A model generated the notes under the pieces. It ran no database searches and was not told where the DNA came from. It was given only the letters and a program-made list of their open reading frames with translations. A DNA stretch of 64,000 bases, taken from positions 163,395 to 227,394 of the forward strand of contig NW_005200754.1 of NCBI RefSeq assembly GCF_000372725.1. Direction: 5' to 3'. The stretch's first letter is position 1, and each line of letters starts with the position of its first letter. The position numbers were made by a program, and so were the translations under genes. Of the stretch, positions 39,481 through 50,073 are shown piece after piece. The DNA comes from Emiliania huxleyi CCMP1516. Taxonomy: Eukaryota; Haptophyta; Isochrysidales; Noelaerhabdaceae.

Positions 39481-40355
39481 GAGGGAGGGTGTAGAGGATG
39501 TAGAGTGTAGAGCGCTGTAGAGCTGTAGAGATGTAGAGCGCTGTAGAGCTGTAGAGCTCTACATCCGGCGCGTGACGATGTGAGTCGCCTGTAGAGCGAT
39601 GTAGAGCGCGATTTTGCTGTAGAGTTTGTTGTAGAGGCTCTACAGCCAAACCGCCGGGACTAAGGCAGTGACTCAAAGAGGTCGAACCGCGCTAATGGGG
39701 TGTCTCCGAGCTTACTGGAGCTCTGATGGACAGCCCTGACTATCCCTGACACACAGGGAGTCACTCTGACGGCACACAACACCCTATGACTGCGTCATGA
39801 CCAGCCTGCCATGTGTCGCCGGTGCCGCATTCGTCGCTGTGCTTCTTTAGCAGGCGGTGGACTGTCGGCTGCGAGGACGGTCGCATTTGCGCGAGGCGAG
39901 GCGAGCATTGCTGCGCGTTGCATGCGCCATGACTCGCGCCAGCGCGTGCGGGAGCTCCTGGCTGAGCGTTGAGCCCAGGTGAGTTGCGCTGGCCACTATC
40001 GCTACGCCGAGCCGAGCTGACGCGCCGAGGCGCCGGCCAGTCGCAGCCGTGAGGCATGCCACAGCAGCAGAGGCACCTGCCACCCATTGGGCGGGCAGAC
40101 AGAAGGCCAGGGCAGCACTGGCAAGTGCAACGCGCCTCATGTCGGAGAGCGACCGTGCCTCGTTCGCCGCTTATGATGTAGAGTTTGTTGTAGAGATTTC
40201 ACGTTGTAGAGCGCCTCTACATCGCTCTACAGGCGACTCACATCGTCACGCGGCGGATGTAGAGCTCTACAGCTCTACAGCGCTCTCCAGCGCTCTACAT
40301 CTCTACAGCTCTACAGCGCTCTACACTCTACATCCTCTACACCCTCCCTCAGAGT
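39481..40355. mobile_element. Long-terminal-inverted-repeat (foldback) element built of TGTAGAG units
   Basis: The left arm 39483-39650 (GGAGGGTGTAGAGGATGTAG ...) is the reverse complement of the right arm, about 40182-40353 (... CTACATCCTCTACACCCTCC). Both contain the same inner landmarks (GACGATGTGAGTCGCCTGTA and its complement). The arms are rich in TGTAGAGC units. The roughly 530-bp interior encodes one minus-strand signal-peptide-like ORF. No target duplication is certain. Confidence 0.7.
39847..40140 (-). CDS. Small ORF with signal-peptide-like N-terminus, inside the foldback element
   Basis: A 97-codon minus-strand frame from the ATG at 40140: MRRVALASAALAFCLPAQWV followed by a mixed polar region, ending at a stop at 39847. 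A hydrophobic N-terminus with a plausible cleavage site suggests secretion or organelle targeting if expressed. It sits between the inverted arms, so it may be captured host sequence. No family is recognised. Confidence 0.3.
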   Translation of the reverse strand: MRRVALASAALAFCLPAQWVAGASAAVACLTAATGRRLGASARLGVAIVASATHLGSTLSQELPHALARVMAHATRSNARLASRKCDRPRSRQSTAC

Positions 40356-40370
40356 GAGTGAGTGAGTGAG

Positions 40371-40503
40371 TATTCTTGATACGAACGAAACCACGACGAC
40401 ACACACCAGTCGACTCGCATCGGTTGCCTCCATGTACGGCGGAGCTATTCTCGCGCCCACACCACACCTGGCTCCAACGTGGACACGCCCATAGCTGGGG
40501 ACA
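40371..40503. repeat. Dispersed ~130-bp repeat, copy 2
   Basis: Matches 2614-2745. Here it is enclosed by GAGTGAGTGAGTGAG on the left and CACTCACTC on the right, which could be short terminal inverted repeats or amplified target sequence. Confidence 0.75.
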
Positions 40504-40726
40504 CACTCACTCACACGCAGAGTGTGGGACCACCCAACCAACCCAGGCAGGGGGTGGGGGGTGGGGGGGGGGGGGGGGGGGCGGAGTAAAGGCCCACTGG
40601 CAGGCTCAGCGGCGCAGCGGTCCGAGTCAGTCAGAGCCCTCCGTCTCCGGAGGGGACAAGAGACCGGCCCTCGCCTATCGGCCTCGCCTATCGGCGCCAG
40701 CTTTCCTGTTCGGGCGGGCTGTACAC

Positions 40727-41740
40727 ATGGCTCCGAGTATGCTCTCCACGCTTGCCGCCCTCGCCGCAAGCGTCGCGCCGACCGTCTCGCGGCGGCTGTG
40801 TCCACGCCTTCCTGCGGCTGTGCGCTGCTGCGCGCCTAATCCCGCGCCTCTGCTCGATCGCTCCTTCGTCGCGGACCTGCATGAGTCGACGCTGCCTTCG
40901 CTCGTGCTGATCCGGCCGAGCGGCGTCCGCAACGCGACCACTCAGGGCTCCGGCTTTGTGGTTGGCGTCGGCGAGCGCCGCTTCATCCTCACCTCGGCGC
41001 ACGTGTGCAAGGGCGGCTGGCGGCTCGAGGTTGCGCTGGCTTCGGACGGGTTCGACGCGACCTATCCGACGGAGGTCGTCGGTCGCGCGCGCCGAGGAAT
41101 CGACATCGCCCTCCTCGCGCTCCCTGACGCTGCCGCCTCTCTCCGCCCGCTGCCGCTGCGAGATTCGGCCGTGGTGCGGATCGGCGAGCTCCTCGTCGCC
41201 CTCGGACACCCCTCCGGGCTGCGAGGCGCCGCGACCCTCGGCATCCTCTCCGCCCGAGACAAGGGCACCGCCTCGGACTTTCTTGTCACCGACGCAGCGC
41301 TGGCGGGAGGCATGTCGGGCGGCCCTCTGCTGACCGCAGACGGCCGCGTCGTCGGCGTCAATACGCTGGTCCGCCCGGAGCTGCGCGCGCTCGGCAACTA
41401 TGCGCTCTCCTCCGACACAGCGAGGGCGGCGGCGGAGGAGATTGCGGCGAGGTGCGTGCCGTCGGGGTGCGACGTGGCGGCGGGCGCGGTGCTGCTGCTG
41501 TACAACGACGGCGTCAACAGGCGGGAGGCGGTGGAGGCGGCGCTGGTGGCGGCCGGGCTAAGCCAGGCGCAGGCGACGGAGGCGATGCTGGGCGCGCACA
41601 CAAAGGGGCGCGGCGTCGTCCGCTCTTGGTCCGCCGCGAAGGAGCCAGGCTGGGCGGAGGAGGCGGAGGAGATGATGGCGGCGCTGGCCGCGGCGGACCT
41701 GCTGGTGGAGGTGGAGGCGATCTTCGGAGGGGACGGGTGA
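40727..41740 (+). CDS. HtrA/Deg-type serine protease fused to a ClpS-like domain
   Basis: Intronless, 337 aa, starting at the ATG at 40727. The N-terminal 45 residues (MAPSMLSTLAALAASVAPTV, then Arg/Cys/Pro-rich) look like an organelle transit peptide. The protease domain, about aa 55-245, shows TTQGSGFVVG, FILTSAHV (catalytic His92), RRGIDIALLAL (Asp126), VALGHPSGL and AGGMSGGPLL (Ser197): a complete trypsin-fold triad of the HtrA/DegP type. No PDZ domain follows. Instead aa 254-330 match ClpS: AVLLLYNDGVNRREAVEAAL, then LGAHTKGRGVV and a C-terminal helix-strand. In bacterial ClpS the NDD motif and a His bind N-degron residues; here YNDG keeps Asn260 and Asp261 but replaces the third residue with Gly, and His291 is kept. 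Inference: a protease carrying its own substrate-recognition module. Confidence 0.8.
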   Translation: MAPSMLSTLAALAASVAPTVSRRLCPRLPAAVRCCAPNPAPLLDRSFVADLHESTLPSLVLIRPSGVRNATTQGSGFVVGVGERRFILTSAHVCKGGWRLEVALASDGFDATYPTEVVGRARRGIDIALLALPDAAASLRPLPLRDSAVVRIGELLVALGHPSGLRGAATLGILSARDKGTASDFLVTDAALAGGMSGGPLLTADGRVVGVNTLVRPELRALGNYALSSDTARAAAEEIAARCVPSGCDVAAGAVLLLYNDGVNRREAVEAALVAAGLSQAQATEAMLGAHTKGRGVVRSWSAAKEPGWAEEAEEMMAALAAADLLVEVEAIFGGDG

Positions 41741-42190
41741 CAGTGGGGTCTAGACGCGCAGAGGTAAATAAATAAATAAACAAAAGAGTTGGACAAATGC
41801 CAAATTCCAAATCGAAAACATAGAAACCCAAACACAGGCGGCGACGTGCGTGGCATACGACTGTATCTAGAGCTCGTGGGTGAAGGAGGCGGGCACAAGT
41901 TCCAAAATTTTTTTAGATATTCTTACCTTCTTGCCCCCCTCCGAGACTGGAGACAGTCACCACAGATACATACGTCTGTGGGAGTGCCCCCCGCCCCCGC
42001 TTGCCCTGCCTACGATCAGGTCGTCACTGAATGCTGAAGACTAAGGCCGCGAGCTATGCAGGCGGTCAGTTGAGCAGCATGGCACGGTCAGCAGCGCCGA
42101 CAGGCTGTCGCAAGGCGTGATAGCATGGCCGAATTCCCTGAAAACAAGTGAAAAATTGCCCAAATAACGCACGGGCCCTCAGCGGAGCTG
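41741..42190. other. Intergenic, lower GC, no gene seen
   Basis: Includes a (AAAT)n run (41765-41780), probably close to the 3' end of the protease gene, and AT-rich sequence around 41895-41935. No natural protein frame was found. Confidence 0.4.
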
Positions 42191-42392
42191 GGAATAGGAC
42201 CGCCGCAAGCGGCGTGGCGTGGAGCGGTTGAGCATCCCTCCGGGGGGCCCTCTGCGCCGGGGAGGCGTTGTTGGAGGCTAGGACGCAAGCGTCCGTCGCC
42301 CTTTTTCAAACAAACTCGGGGCCCACTCCGCTACGCTCCGACCCGAATTTGGAGGGCCTAAAAGTTTAAGGTGTTGCTGCGCAAAAGGGGTC
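42191..42392. repeat. Dispersed repeat, inverted relative to 48115-48314
   Basis: 42191-42392 matches the reverse complement of 48115-48314, including GCGGCGTGGCGTGGAGCGGT, GGACGCAAGCGTCCGTCGCC and GGTGTTGCTGCGCAAAAGG. It is about 200 bp with a few indels. Probably a non-autonomous element. Confidence 0.75.
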
Positions 42393-43292
42393 GGACACAG
42401 GGCGCAGCTCATGCTAAGAGCTAGAAGGGGAGCTAGAGAGAACGACTACCCTGTCCCGTTATTGCGTACACCAACACCACAAAAGCTCTCTCTCTCCTGT
42501 CCTCACTCAGAGCCGACAGAGGGGGGTCACAACTACCGAGTCTCTCGACTATTGCAATAGCTGCCACGTTGCCGAGAGCGGATCTCCTCCTGCTCCGCAA
42601 GGAGGGTGGCCAAGGCTAAAGTCTTGTCGGAGCCGCCGGGCGTGTTGACGACTTGGAGAAGGTCGCCCTTGTACTTGTACTTGTAGAGATGCTCGAGGGG
42701 GTGCTTTGTGGGGCGGTGCGCAGCCAGGCCAGCAGTGAGGGGAGGCGCACCCTCACTCTCCTCGGTTGCAGAGCTCATCACCTACAGGCTGTCGGCTCTC
42801 GCGGGCTGCGGAACCGGCCCCAGAAGGGGACGGTCCGGGCGAGTGTGCTCACAGTGTGGCAGCTGCCTGCTGCCAGCTCCTGCGCTAGTATGGGCACCGC
42901 GCACCGGCCTCTATCACAACACTACTGATCCTGGTCATTAGAGCTCTGCCAGGGATAGCGTCAGGAGCCGGTAGGAGTCAAAACCTCTCATATTTGAGAC
43001 ATCGATTCGATGTGATCGGTAGACATCGTGTCCCATATGTCTCGTGCAACTCAACCCTTATAGCCGTCATGTCCGAAAATGACACCCGATCGGAGTCCCG
43101 CACGCCCGCAAGCAACCTGAGCGGCTCGAGCCCCCTTGAGCGTATTCATCGTCCTACCCCGCCTCCCCCCACTCCCTCCGAGGCGCCACCGGCCACAAAA
43201 ACTCTAGCCCGCACCACGCGAGCATGCTCACACACCGCCAAGGCGCGGCCGGGCCCGGGGCTTTGAGGTGCCTCGCCCCCCCCTCCCCGTCT
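42393..43292. other. Intergenic; no confident gene
   Basis: A minus-strand frame at 42533-42781 contains YKGDLLQVVNTPGGSDKTLA, which reads naturally, but it has no supporting flanking exons. The rest is low-information. It may be a small gene or a remnant. Confidence 0.3.
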
Positions 43293-46200
43293 TCACCACT
43301 CCTTGCCCCACGACTCGTCGTCCCACCCGTTGCTACCGTTGCTGCCGTTGCTCTCGTCGCTGCCCTGCGCAGCGACCGGCGTGGCGCGACTGGCGGGAGT
43401 CGCAGTCGACATCGAGTGCCTAGTTCCGTCCCACTCCGATGGTTGAATGTGAACCGCTGATCTCCGTCGGCGACAGCGGAGAACTTGCCCGGAGGAGCCG
43501 GCGGAGAGAGTGCCCGAGTCGGAGGAGTGGCCTATCGATCACTGGCCATCGATGGCTGCCTGACTGGGAGTGGAGGGTGCGCGAGTCGGAGAAGTGGCCC
43601 TTGGCCGAGTTGGTCTCCGAACCGACAGACATGACGGCGGGAGACCTAAGCAGCGGGGAGGAGTGAGTTGTTGATTGGTGGGTCAGGCTCCCGAGCCGAC
43701 AGACATAGCGACGGGCGACCCCAGACCGGCGTCCATCTCTGATTCACCAAACGAGCTAACTGACTGCCGATGATAATTCGCTCACCCCCAGCCATCGTCC
43801 ATCTCGCCCCAGTCGTCGCCGCCGGCCGCAGATGCCGCCGCCGCCTGCTCTGGTAGCTTGTCCTTGACACCAGCCTCCGCCGCCGCCGTCTCTGCAGCCG
43901 CCGCCGCCGCCTCCTCCTCCGCCCCCGTCGCCGCCGCCGCCGCAGCAGCAGCCTCGGCCTCCTCCGCCGCCGCAGCAGCAGCAGCCGCGGCCTCCGCCGC
44001 CGCCGCCGCCTGCCTCGCCGCCGCCGCCGCCGCCGCAGCAGCAGCAGCAGCAGCCTCCTCCGCCTCCTCCCTCGCCAGCTCCGCGGCGAGCGCCTCCTCG
44101 ACCTGAAGGCTCAATGGTCAACTCATCAGCTAACCACGCCTCGCCAGCTCAGCGCCGAGCGCCCCCCTCGACCTCGCGGGCCAGCTCCTCCTCCGCCGCC
44201 GCCTGCCGCGCCGCCTCCTCCGCCTCAGCTCTCCTCGCCGCCGCCTCTGCCGCCTCCGCCTCAGCCTCCGCCGCCGCCGCCGCCGCCGCCGCCGCCTCCG
44301 CCGCATCTGCCCTCGCCGCCGCCTCCGCCGCCGCCCTCGCCGCCTCCGCCGCCGCCGCCTCCTCCGCCGCCACCCTCTCCGCCTCCGCCGCCGCCAGCTT
44401 CGCAGCCATCGCCAAACGCATCGTGTGCACCTTTGCCTTCGCCAGCCGCCCCCGCACGGCCGCCTGCGGGGAAGGGGGCTCAACAATCAATGATTAGTTA
44501 TCACAAGATTGGCCCATATCTCGGCCACATCTCGGGCCACATCTCGGACAATCTCGGACCATCTGCCTGCAGCCGCCGTGCGGACTCCTCCTCAGCAGCA
44601 GCTCGAGCCTCCTCCGCCGCCGCCTCGGCAGCAGCAGCCGCCGCCTCCGCCGCCTCCGCCGCCGCCTGATCCGCCGCCACCGCCACCTCGGCTGCCTCGG
44701 TCGCTTCTGCCGCCTCCGCCGCCGCCTGCTCCGCCGCCGCCGCGGCCGCCACCGCCGTCGCCGCCGCTGCCGCGCCCTGCCGCGCCGCCGTCTCCGCTTC
44801 CGCCTCGGTGGTCTCCTCGGCCCTGGCAGCCTCCTCAGGGTAGTACCCGCCCCCTTCCCCACCAGGGTACCCTTCCCCAGCAGGGTACCCTTCCCTACCA
44901 GCGTACCCCTCCCCACCAGCGTACCCCTCCCCACCAGCGTACCCCTCCCCACCAGCGTACCCCTCCTCAGCAGGGTACCCCTCCTCAGCAGGGTACCCCT
45001 CGCTTGGCGGCGGGTCCCATGACGTCTCCCCCGTGGCCTATACCCATCAACCACGAGCCAAGTCTTAAGCGACTGACCGACTCCTTGCCGCCCCCGCGGC
45101 GCCTCTCTCTCCAGCCGCGCCTACTCATTAGCAGCTCATCCTCAAGCCGCACCGGCTCCTTCACACACGCCCCCCCGCCCGCATCTCCGGCGGCCTCGTT
45201 GTAGTAGTACGCCTCCCCCTCCTCCGTCCACGCCTGAGAAAGGAAACACGCAGCGCCGGTCAGAGGAGCGCCATGCGCGGTAAAGGCAGCCCGCTCCTGC
45301 CCCCCGCCCGCCGCGCCTCTGACCAGCCCGGCGCGAGCTGGGAAGAGAGAGGCGGGGAGGAGAGGGGCTGGGAGGAGGCGGGGGCGGGCAGTCCAGCCTC
45401 CGCCCCCCACCCCTCCCCCTCCCACTCCGACGACGGCGCCTCCCTCTCCGAGATTGCAATCTCCGCATCAGCCGCCTCAACCACCACCGCCGCCGCCGCC
45501 GCCGCCCCTGCCCCCCCACCCTCCCCCTCCACCACCGCCTCTGCCTCGCCCGAGAAAGATATTGAAGCGACTTCTTGGACGGCTCCNNNNNNNNNNNNNN
45601 NNNNNNNNNNNNNNNNNNNNNNNNNNNNNNNNNNNNNNNNNNNNNNNNNNNNNNNNNNNNNNNNNNNNNNNNNNNNNNNNNNNNNNACCCACGCCGCCGC
45701 CCGCGACTGGCGAAAGTGCGGCGGCGAGGGGCGGGGGATGCGCGGCGGCGGGCGGGCCCCCGGCTGGTGGCAGCTCTGCTGGCGAGGCTGCGCGGGACCA
45801 CGCCTCCGCCTCCGCCTACTCCGCACGCACCGCGGTGGAGACGCGCTGCACAGCGGCGGGAGGTCTCGCGCCAGCCTCCGCCTCCGCCGCCAGCGCCGTC
45901 GCCTCCGCCACCTGATCCGACTCGCCCCGCGATCAATGACGGCAGGCGAGGCATTCGCTCGCTAACTAACTAGCCACCTTAGCCAGCTCGGCCGCAAGCT
46001 GCGCCGCCCTCGCCGCCTCCGCCGCCCTCTCCTCTTCCACCGCTAGCGACGCTTCGGCCCGCGCCTGCTTCACCGCCTTCTCCACCGCTGTCTGCACCTC
46101 GACCGCCGCCCGCTCCCTCGCCTCCGCCACCGCCGCCGCCGTCGCCTCTGCCATCGCCCGCCGCGCCTCCGCCACCACCTCCGCCACTGCGCCCGCCACC

Positions 46201-47486
46201 GCGCCCGCCACCGCCGCCGCGGCCGCCTCCCGCCCCTCCTCCCGCCCCTCCTCCCTCTGCCTCCGCGCCTCCTCCCGCCCCTCCGCCGCCGCCTCCGCCG
46301 CCGCCTCCCTCCCCGCCTCCCTCGCCGCCTCCCTTGCCGCCTCTGCCGCGGCGGCACCGGCGGCGGCGGCAGCGTCTCTCTGCGCCGCCTCCGCCCCCTC
46401 CTTCTCCGCCGCCATCCCCGCGGAGGCCTCCGCTACAAGCGCGCGGACCTCGCCCCGCGCCGCCGCCGTCATCGCGGCCAAGTCAGCGCACGCCCTCTCC
46501 ACCGCCGCCTGCAGACTCCTCGCCGCCGCCGCCCCCCGCGCCTCCTCCTCCTCCCCGCCCGCTGCACTCTTTGTGGTCGACCCGACCGATGCTGCAGCTG
46601 CCGCGGCAGCAGCGCCTGCCTTGCCGGCGGCATCCGCCTTCTCCGCCTTCTCCGCCTTCTCCGCCTTCTCGCCCTTCTCCGCCGGCTTTGCCTTCTCGCC
46701 CTTCTCCGCCTTCTCCGCCGTCTCCGCCTTCTCGCCCTTCTCCGCCTCTCCTTCCGTCGAGTCACGAGTGGGCTCCTACGCGAGACGGCTCCGGGAAGGT
46801 TCAGAGAAACTTCCGCCGAGCTCGAGCCGCGCCGCTCTCTCTCTTGCCGCCTCTGATGCCGTCGCCTGCTCTGCCACCGCACCCGCCGCCGCCGGAGCTG
46901 CCACCGCCGGCCCCGCCGCCGCCGAGGCTGTCGCCGCCGCCATCGCCGCTGGAGCCGCGAAGGCAGCAGGAGCAGAGACGGCAGCGGCGCCACCAGCAGC
47001 CGAGACGGCGGCGGAGGGGTGCGCTGTCGCGGGGGGCGTCGGGCGCGGCCCAGTCGGTGGCCGAGCCACCGCCGGGGATCGCCCGGGCTGGTACGGCCCG
47101 CGGGGAGCAGCCGCACGAGGCGGCCCTGCGGCTGGCGCTGCCGGTCGAGCGCCCGCGGGTGGAGAGTTGGCAACTCGCATCGGCTGGGCAGCCGCAGGCC
47201 GGAGGGCAGGCGGAGGAGGGTGGCTCGCCGGCCGCGGGCCGGAAGGAGGCTGGCTCACCGGCCGAGGACCCGATGGAGGCACGCTCGCTGGGCGCGGCCG
47301 GGACGGTGGCTGACTCACGAGCCGCGGGCCAGAGGGTGGCTGGGTGAGCGGCGGCCGAGGCGCGAGCATCGCGCGCGGCGCCGCGCCGGGCGTCGAGGGC
47401 GCAAAGGGCCTCGGACCGGGCGGAGGGTGGCCGGCAGGACGGAGCGGAGCGCGGGGCGCCGTCGAGGGCCGCTGCTGCCGCCTCAT
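43293..47486 (-). CDS. Ala/Glu coiled-coil protein with Pro-rich N-terminus, WW-like element and acidic Trp tail
   Basis: Starts at the ATG at 47486: MRRQQRPSTAPRAPLRPAG followed by repeats of the type QPPSGPRPVS. Long Ala/Glu/Arg helices follow, for example ERACADLAAMTAAARGEVRA (46502) and VEVQTAVEKAVKQARAEASL. A scaffold gap (45587-45686) interrupts it. Then come AWTEEGEAYYYNEAAGDA, which resembles the first half of a WW domain but lacks the second Trp; a (GYAGGE)n region; more Ala-rich coils at 44750-44150 and 44102-43800; and GGDDWGEMDDGW. Further duplicated-edge exons include MSVGSETNSAKG and end in NGWDDESWGKEW* at 43293-43295. Acidic Trp tails of this kind bind COPI in SCYL1, ArfGAP1 and Dsl1, so a Golgi/vesicle-coat link is possible but inferred. 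Antisense Pro- or Arg-rich open frames here are shadows. Confidence 0.5.
44103..44172 (-). other. 70-bp intron with 32-bp exon-edge duplication and GTTGACC hairpin segment
   Basis: On the minus strand the intron starts GTCGAGGGGGGCGCTCGGCG and the next exon GTCGAGGAGGCGCTCGCCGC (44172 to 44140 versus 44102 to 44071). The non-duplicated part, TGGTTAGCTGATGAGTTGAC plus CATTGAG, is related to the insert of intron 921-994 in opposite orientation. Confidence 0.75.
44845..45005. repeat. 18-bp coding minisatellite (Gly-Tyr-Ala-Gly-Gly-Glu)
   Basis: About eight units of GGTACCCCTCCTCAGCAG / CGTACCCCTCCCCACCAG. On the minus strand they encode GYAGGE, GYPAEE and GYPAGE hexapeptides, in frame with the coiled-coil gene. 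Confidence 0.75.
45587..45686. other. Scaffold gap (100 N)
   Basis: Exactly 100 ambiguous bases, a conventional scaffolding gap of unknown true size, within the coiled-coil gene. Frames that appear to cross it are not evidence of continuity. Confidence 1.
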
Positions 47487-47559
47487 CCTGCGCTGCCACC
47501 GGTGCGCGCCGGCTTAAGGTTGCTCCCGGCCCAGTGGGGATTTTGGCCTACTCAGTGAT

Positions 47560-47945
47560 CGTCTAAGGGGCGCTAACTGGCTGCAATGCCTATCTTTTGT
47601 GCCTAGCTTGTAGAGCACCTTAAAAAAGTACTTTGTCTTGGAGTGAAAAGTTTTTCGATGAGGTGGGGATCCGTGGTGAGCCGATTCCCAGATTCTCCAG
47701 ATTCCCCCTCGAAAACCGCGCCTTTTAATTCACTGCGGCCGCGGGCTTTCTCGGATTACTTTTCACTCGAAGACAAAGTAGTTTTTTGTTGGAACGGTGC
47801 CTACAAAAAATATCCGGGATCATATGGAGCTGACCACGGGGTTTGCGGCGATCACTGTCCTACCAGCGGGCACATATGGCCGCGGACACCCGTGAATGAC
47901 CTTAAGGCTCTCCGGGCACACGAGGACACATGGCGGAAACGTCTG
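47560..47945. repeat. Long dispersed repeat, copy without insertion
   Basis: Direct repeat of 49270-49522 plus 50074-50165. Shared landmarks: TTGTGCCTAGCTTGTAGAGC, GGTGGGGATCCGTGGTGAG, TTTTAATTCA, CATATGGAGCTGACCAC and GGACACCCGTGAATGACCTT. This copy has an uninterrupted GGAGCTGACCAC and so serves as the empty site for the 551-bp element. Confidence 0.85.
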
Positions 47946-48114
47946 CCCACTGTCCGCGCAGGTGTGCGGCGCACGTCGAGAGCGACGGCAGGGCGTGCTC
48001 CTGCTCTGGTTCCGTGCTATAGAGCCTGCTGTATACTTGATGCAGAGCTTTCCGACGTCATTGTGTTTGCCGCTCCGCGCTCGACGCCCGCCGCCGCGCG
48101 CGCCCGCGCGCCAC

Positions 48115-48640
48115 CCCTTTTGCGCAGCAACACCTTAAATTTCATGGCCCTCCAAATTCGGGTCGGAGCGTAGCGGAGTGCGAGTGGGCCCCGAGTTTGA
48201 AAACGGCGACGGACGCTTGCGTCCTAGCCGCCAACAACGTCTCCCCGGCGCAGAGGGGCCCACGGAGGGACGCTCAACCGCTCCACGCCACGCCGCTTGC
48301 GGCGGTCCTATTCCACGCTCGCCCAGTTCTTAGTGCCAGTGCGAGCCAGTCCCGTGCCCAGTGTTGTGCGAGGCAGAGGGCGCTTTGTTGTACTTGGAGC
48401 ACTTGTAAAATTCTTATTCTCTAAGTGCCTCGCCGTCCTCGCCGGAGTCGCTTAGGCGGCTCCAGTGGTGTACCTGTGTTAGTGCCAGTGCGCGCCAGTC
48501 CCGTGCCCAGTCCTGTGCCCAGTGTTGTGCGAGGGTTTCGCTGTTAAAATTCTTATTCTCTTTCCGGTGGTCGGGAAGCTAATTAGCCCCTGCCCCTGCC
48601 CCTACCTACCTACCTACCTACCTACCTACCTACTTATGGG
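48115..48640. repeat. Cluster of dispersed repeats
   Basis: 48115-48314 is the inverted copy of 42191-42392. 48320-48370 and 48478-48535 carry two tandem copies of TTAGTGCCAGTGCGAGCCAG / TTAGTGCCAGTGCGCGCCAG with CCCAGTGTTGTGCGAG. 48603-48632 is (CTAC)n. No gene was found here. Confidence 0.7.
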
Positions 48641-49269
48641 AAACTAAAAAAGAAATCACTCGATGGGTGAAGGTGGGGTACTATACCAACTGAAGTGATG
48701 GTTGGTGGTACTCTCATGCAACCACAAGTCCTTCCTGTGACATGGCAGGCCACTCTCAAGCCCTACAGCTACACGCACTCTCTCTCTCTCCAGATCACCC
48801 ATTTGGGGAGGGTAAAGAAAGAAAACAGACAAACCAAACGAGGGATGGGAGAGGACAAGGTCCCCACCTGCACGAGCATCGAGCAGGATTTTGGAAGGAC
48901 GATCAGGGACACGGGGGAACGGGAGTGGGGAGCGCATCGCGACACGGAGGGGGGCTGGGCAGGGTTCCACGATTTGGGGAGGGTTGACATCGTGATTTTC
49001 GACGAAAGTTTCTTTTTCTGATGTGAAACTCCAGCGTGTGAAGAGAGGGGGACACCCAACGCTGGAAACTCCGTCGTGAGAGCCTTCTCCCTTCTATTCT
49101 TTTCACAGTGCGCGCCAGTCCCTGCGAGCCATACCACTCTGGAAATCTTTCAACCGTGCAAGATGTTCACGGGACGACCGCGATATGGAGGTTGCTGCGA
49201 GAACTCTGGCGAGAGACTGCGAACGTGCGAAGAGAAAATACCTACGGGCAATTTTCTTTAAGATGGCCT
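48641..49269. other. Low-GC interval without a recognised gene
   Basis: Moderate-GC sequence with open frames on both strands but no family resemblance. Another CAGTGCGCGCCAGTCC-type repeat starts near 49107. Likely part of the repeat nest. Confidence 0.4.
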
Positions 49270-49522
49270 GCAATGCCATATCTGTTGTGCCTAGCTTGTA
49301 GAGCACCTTAAAAAAGTACTATGTCTTGGAGTGAAAATTTATTGGACGAGGTGGGGATCCGTGGTGAGCAGATTCCCAGATTCTCCAGATTCCTCCTCGA
49401 AAACCGCCCATTTTAATTCATTGCGGCCGCGGGTTTGCTCGGATTACTTTTCACTCGAAAACATACTAGTTTTTTGGCGTTCCGGTGCCTACAAAAAATA
49501 TCCGAGATCATATGGAGCTGAC

Positions 49523-50073
49523 TTGGGCTCAACCAGGTTTTCCTCTCGCACTTGGAGCACTTGGAGTGCAGTCGGTAACCTCACATCCAGGGCCGGTGAG
49601 CTGAGAAGCGCATCCAGCGGGCCGGATGATCGGTATCGGGTTACGGGCAAGAGAGCCCTAGCCCCGGCTCGCATCCCGTCTCTTTTCCTTTCCTTTTTTC
49701 TCTACAGCACCCTCTCTTTTCCTCTCTATTTTCCCGGGAAACCTGCGTGGAAATCGTCAAATTTTGGGCTCTGAGCCGAGTCTGAGGCTGGTTTGGGCCC
49801 AAAATCAGCCAAATCGGCAAAATACCGGGTATTTTGCGGGTATACCTGGAAAACCCCGGGTATACCTGGAAAATACCCTGCGACCGCCTGGGTATCGTGC
49901 CGATCTCCTCAATTTTGCGTGAGATTTTGCCCCAGACCAGCTCTCAGACTCACAGGCAGGGAAACTCGCGAGTTTCCAGATCGGAGCACCAAATACCCTC
50001 TGTTTTCCCTGGAAATTTCCGGAAACGCAAAGTGCTGGGGATTTTGTTTGCCGGAAAACCTGGTTGAGCCCAA
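49523..50073. mobile_element. 551-bp non-autonomous DNA transposon (MITE) with 21-bp TIRs and 8-bp TSD
   Basis: The left end TTGGGCTCAACCAGGTTTTC at 49523-49543 and the right end at 50053-50073 are perfect 21-bp inverted repeats. They are bounded by GAGCTGAC at 49515-49522 and 50074-50081 (8-bp target duplication). The paralogous repeat at 47560-47945 has GGAGCTGACCAC without the insert. The interior has no transposase ORF. The 8-bp TSD fits hAT-like transposition, but the termini are not diagnostic. Confidence 0.9.
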
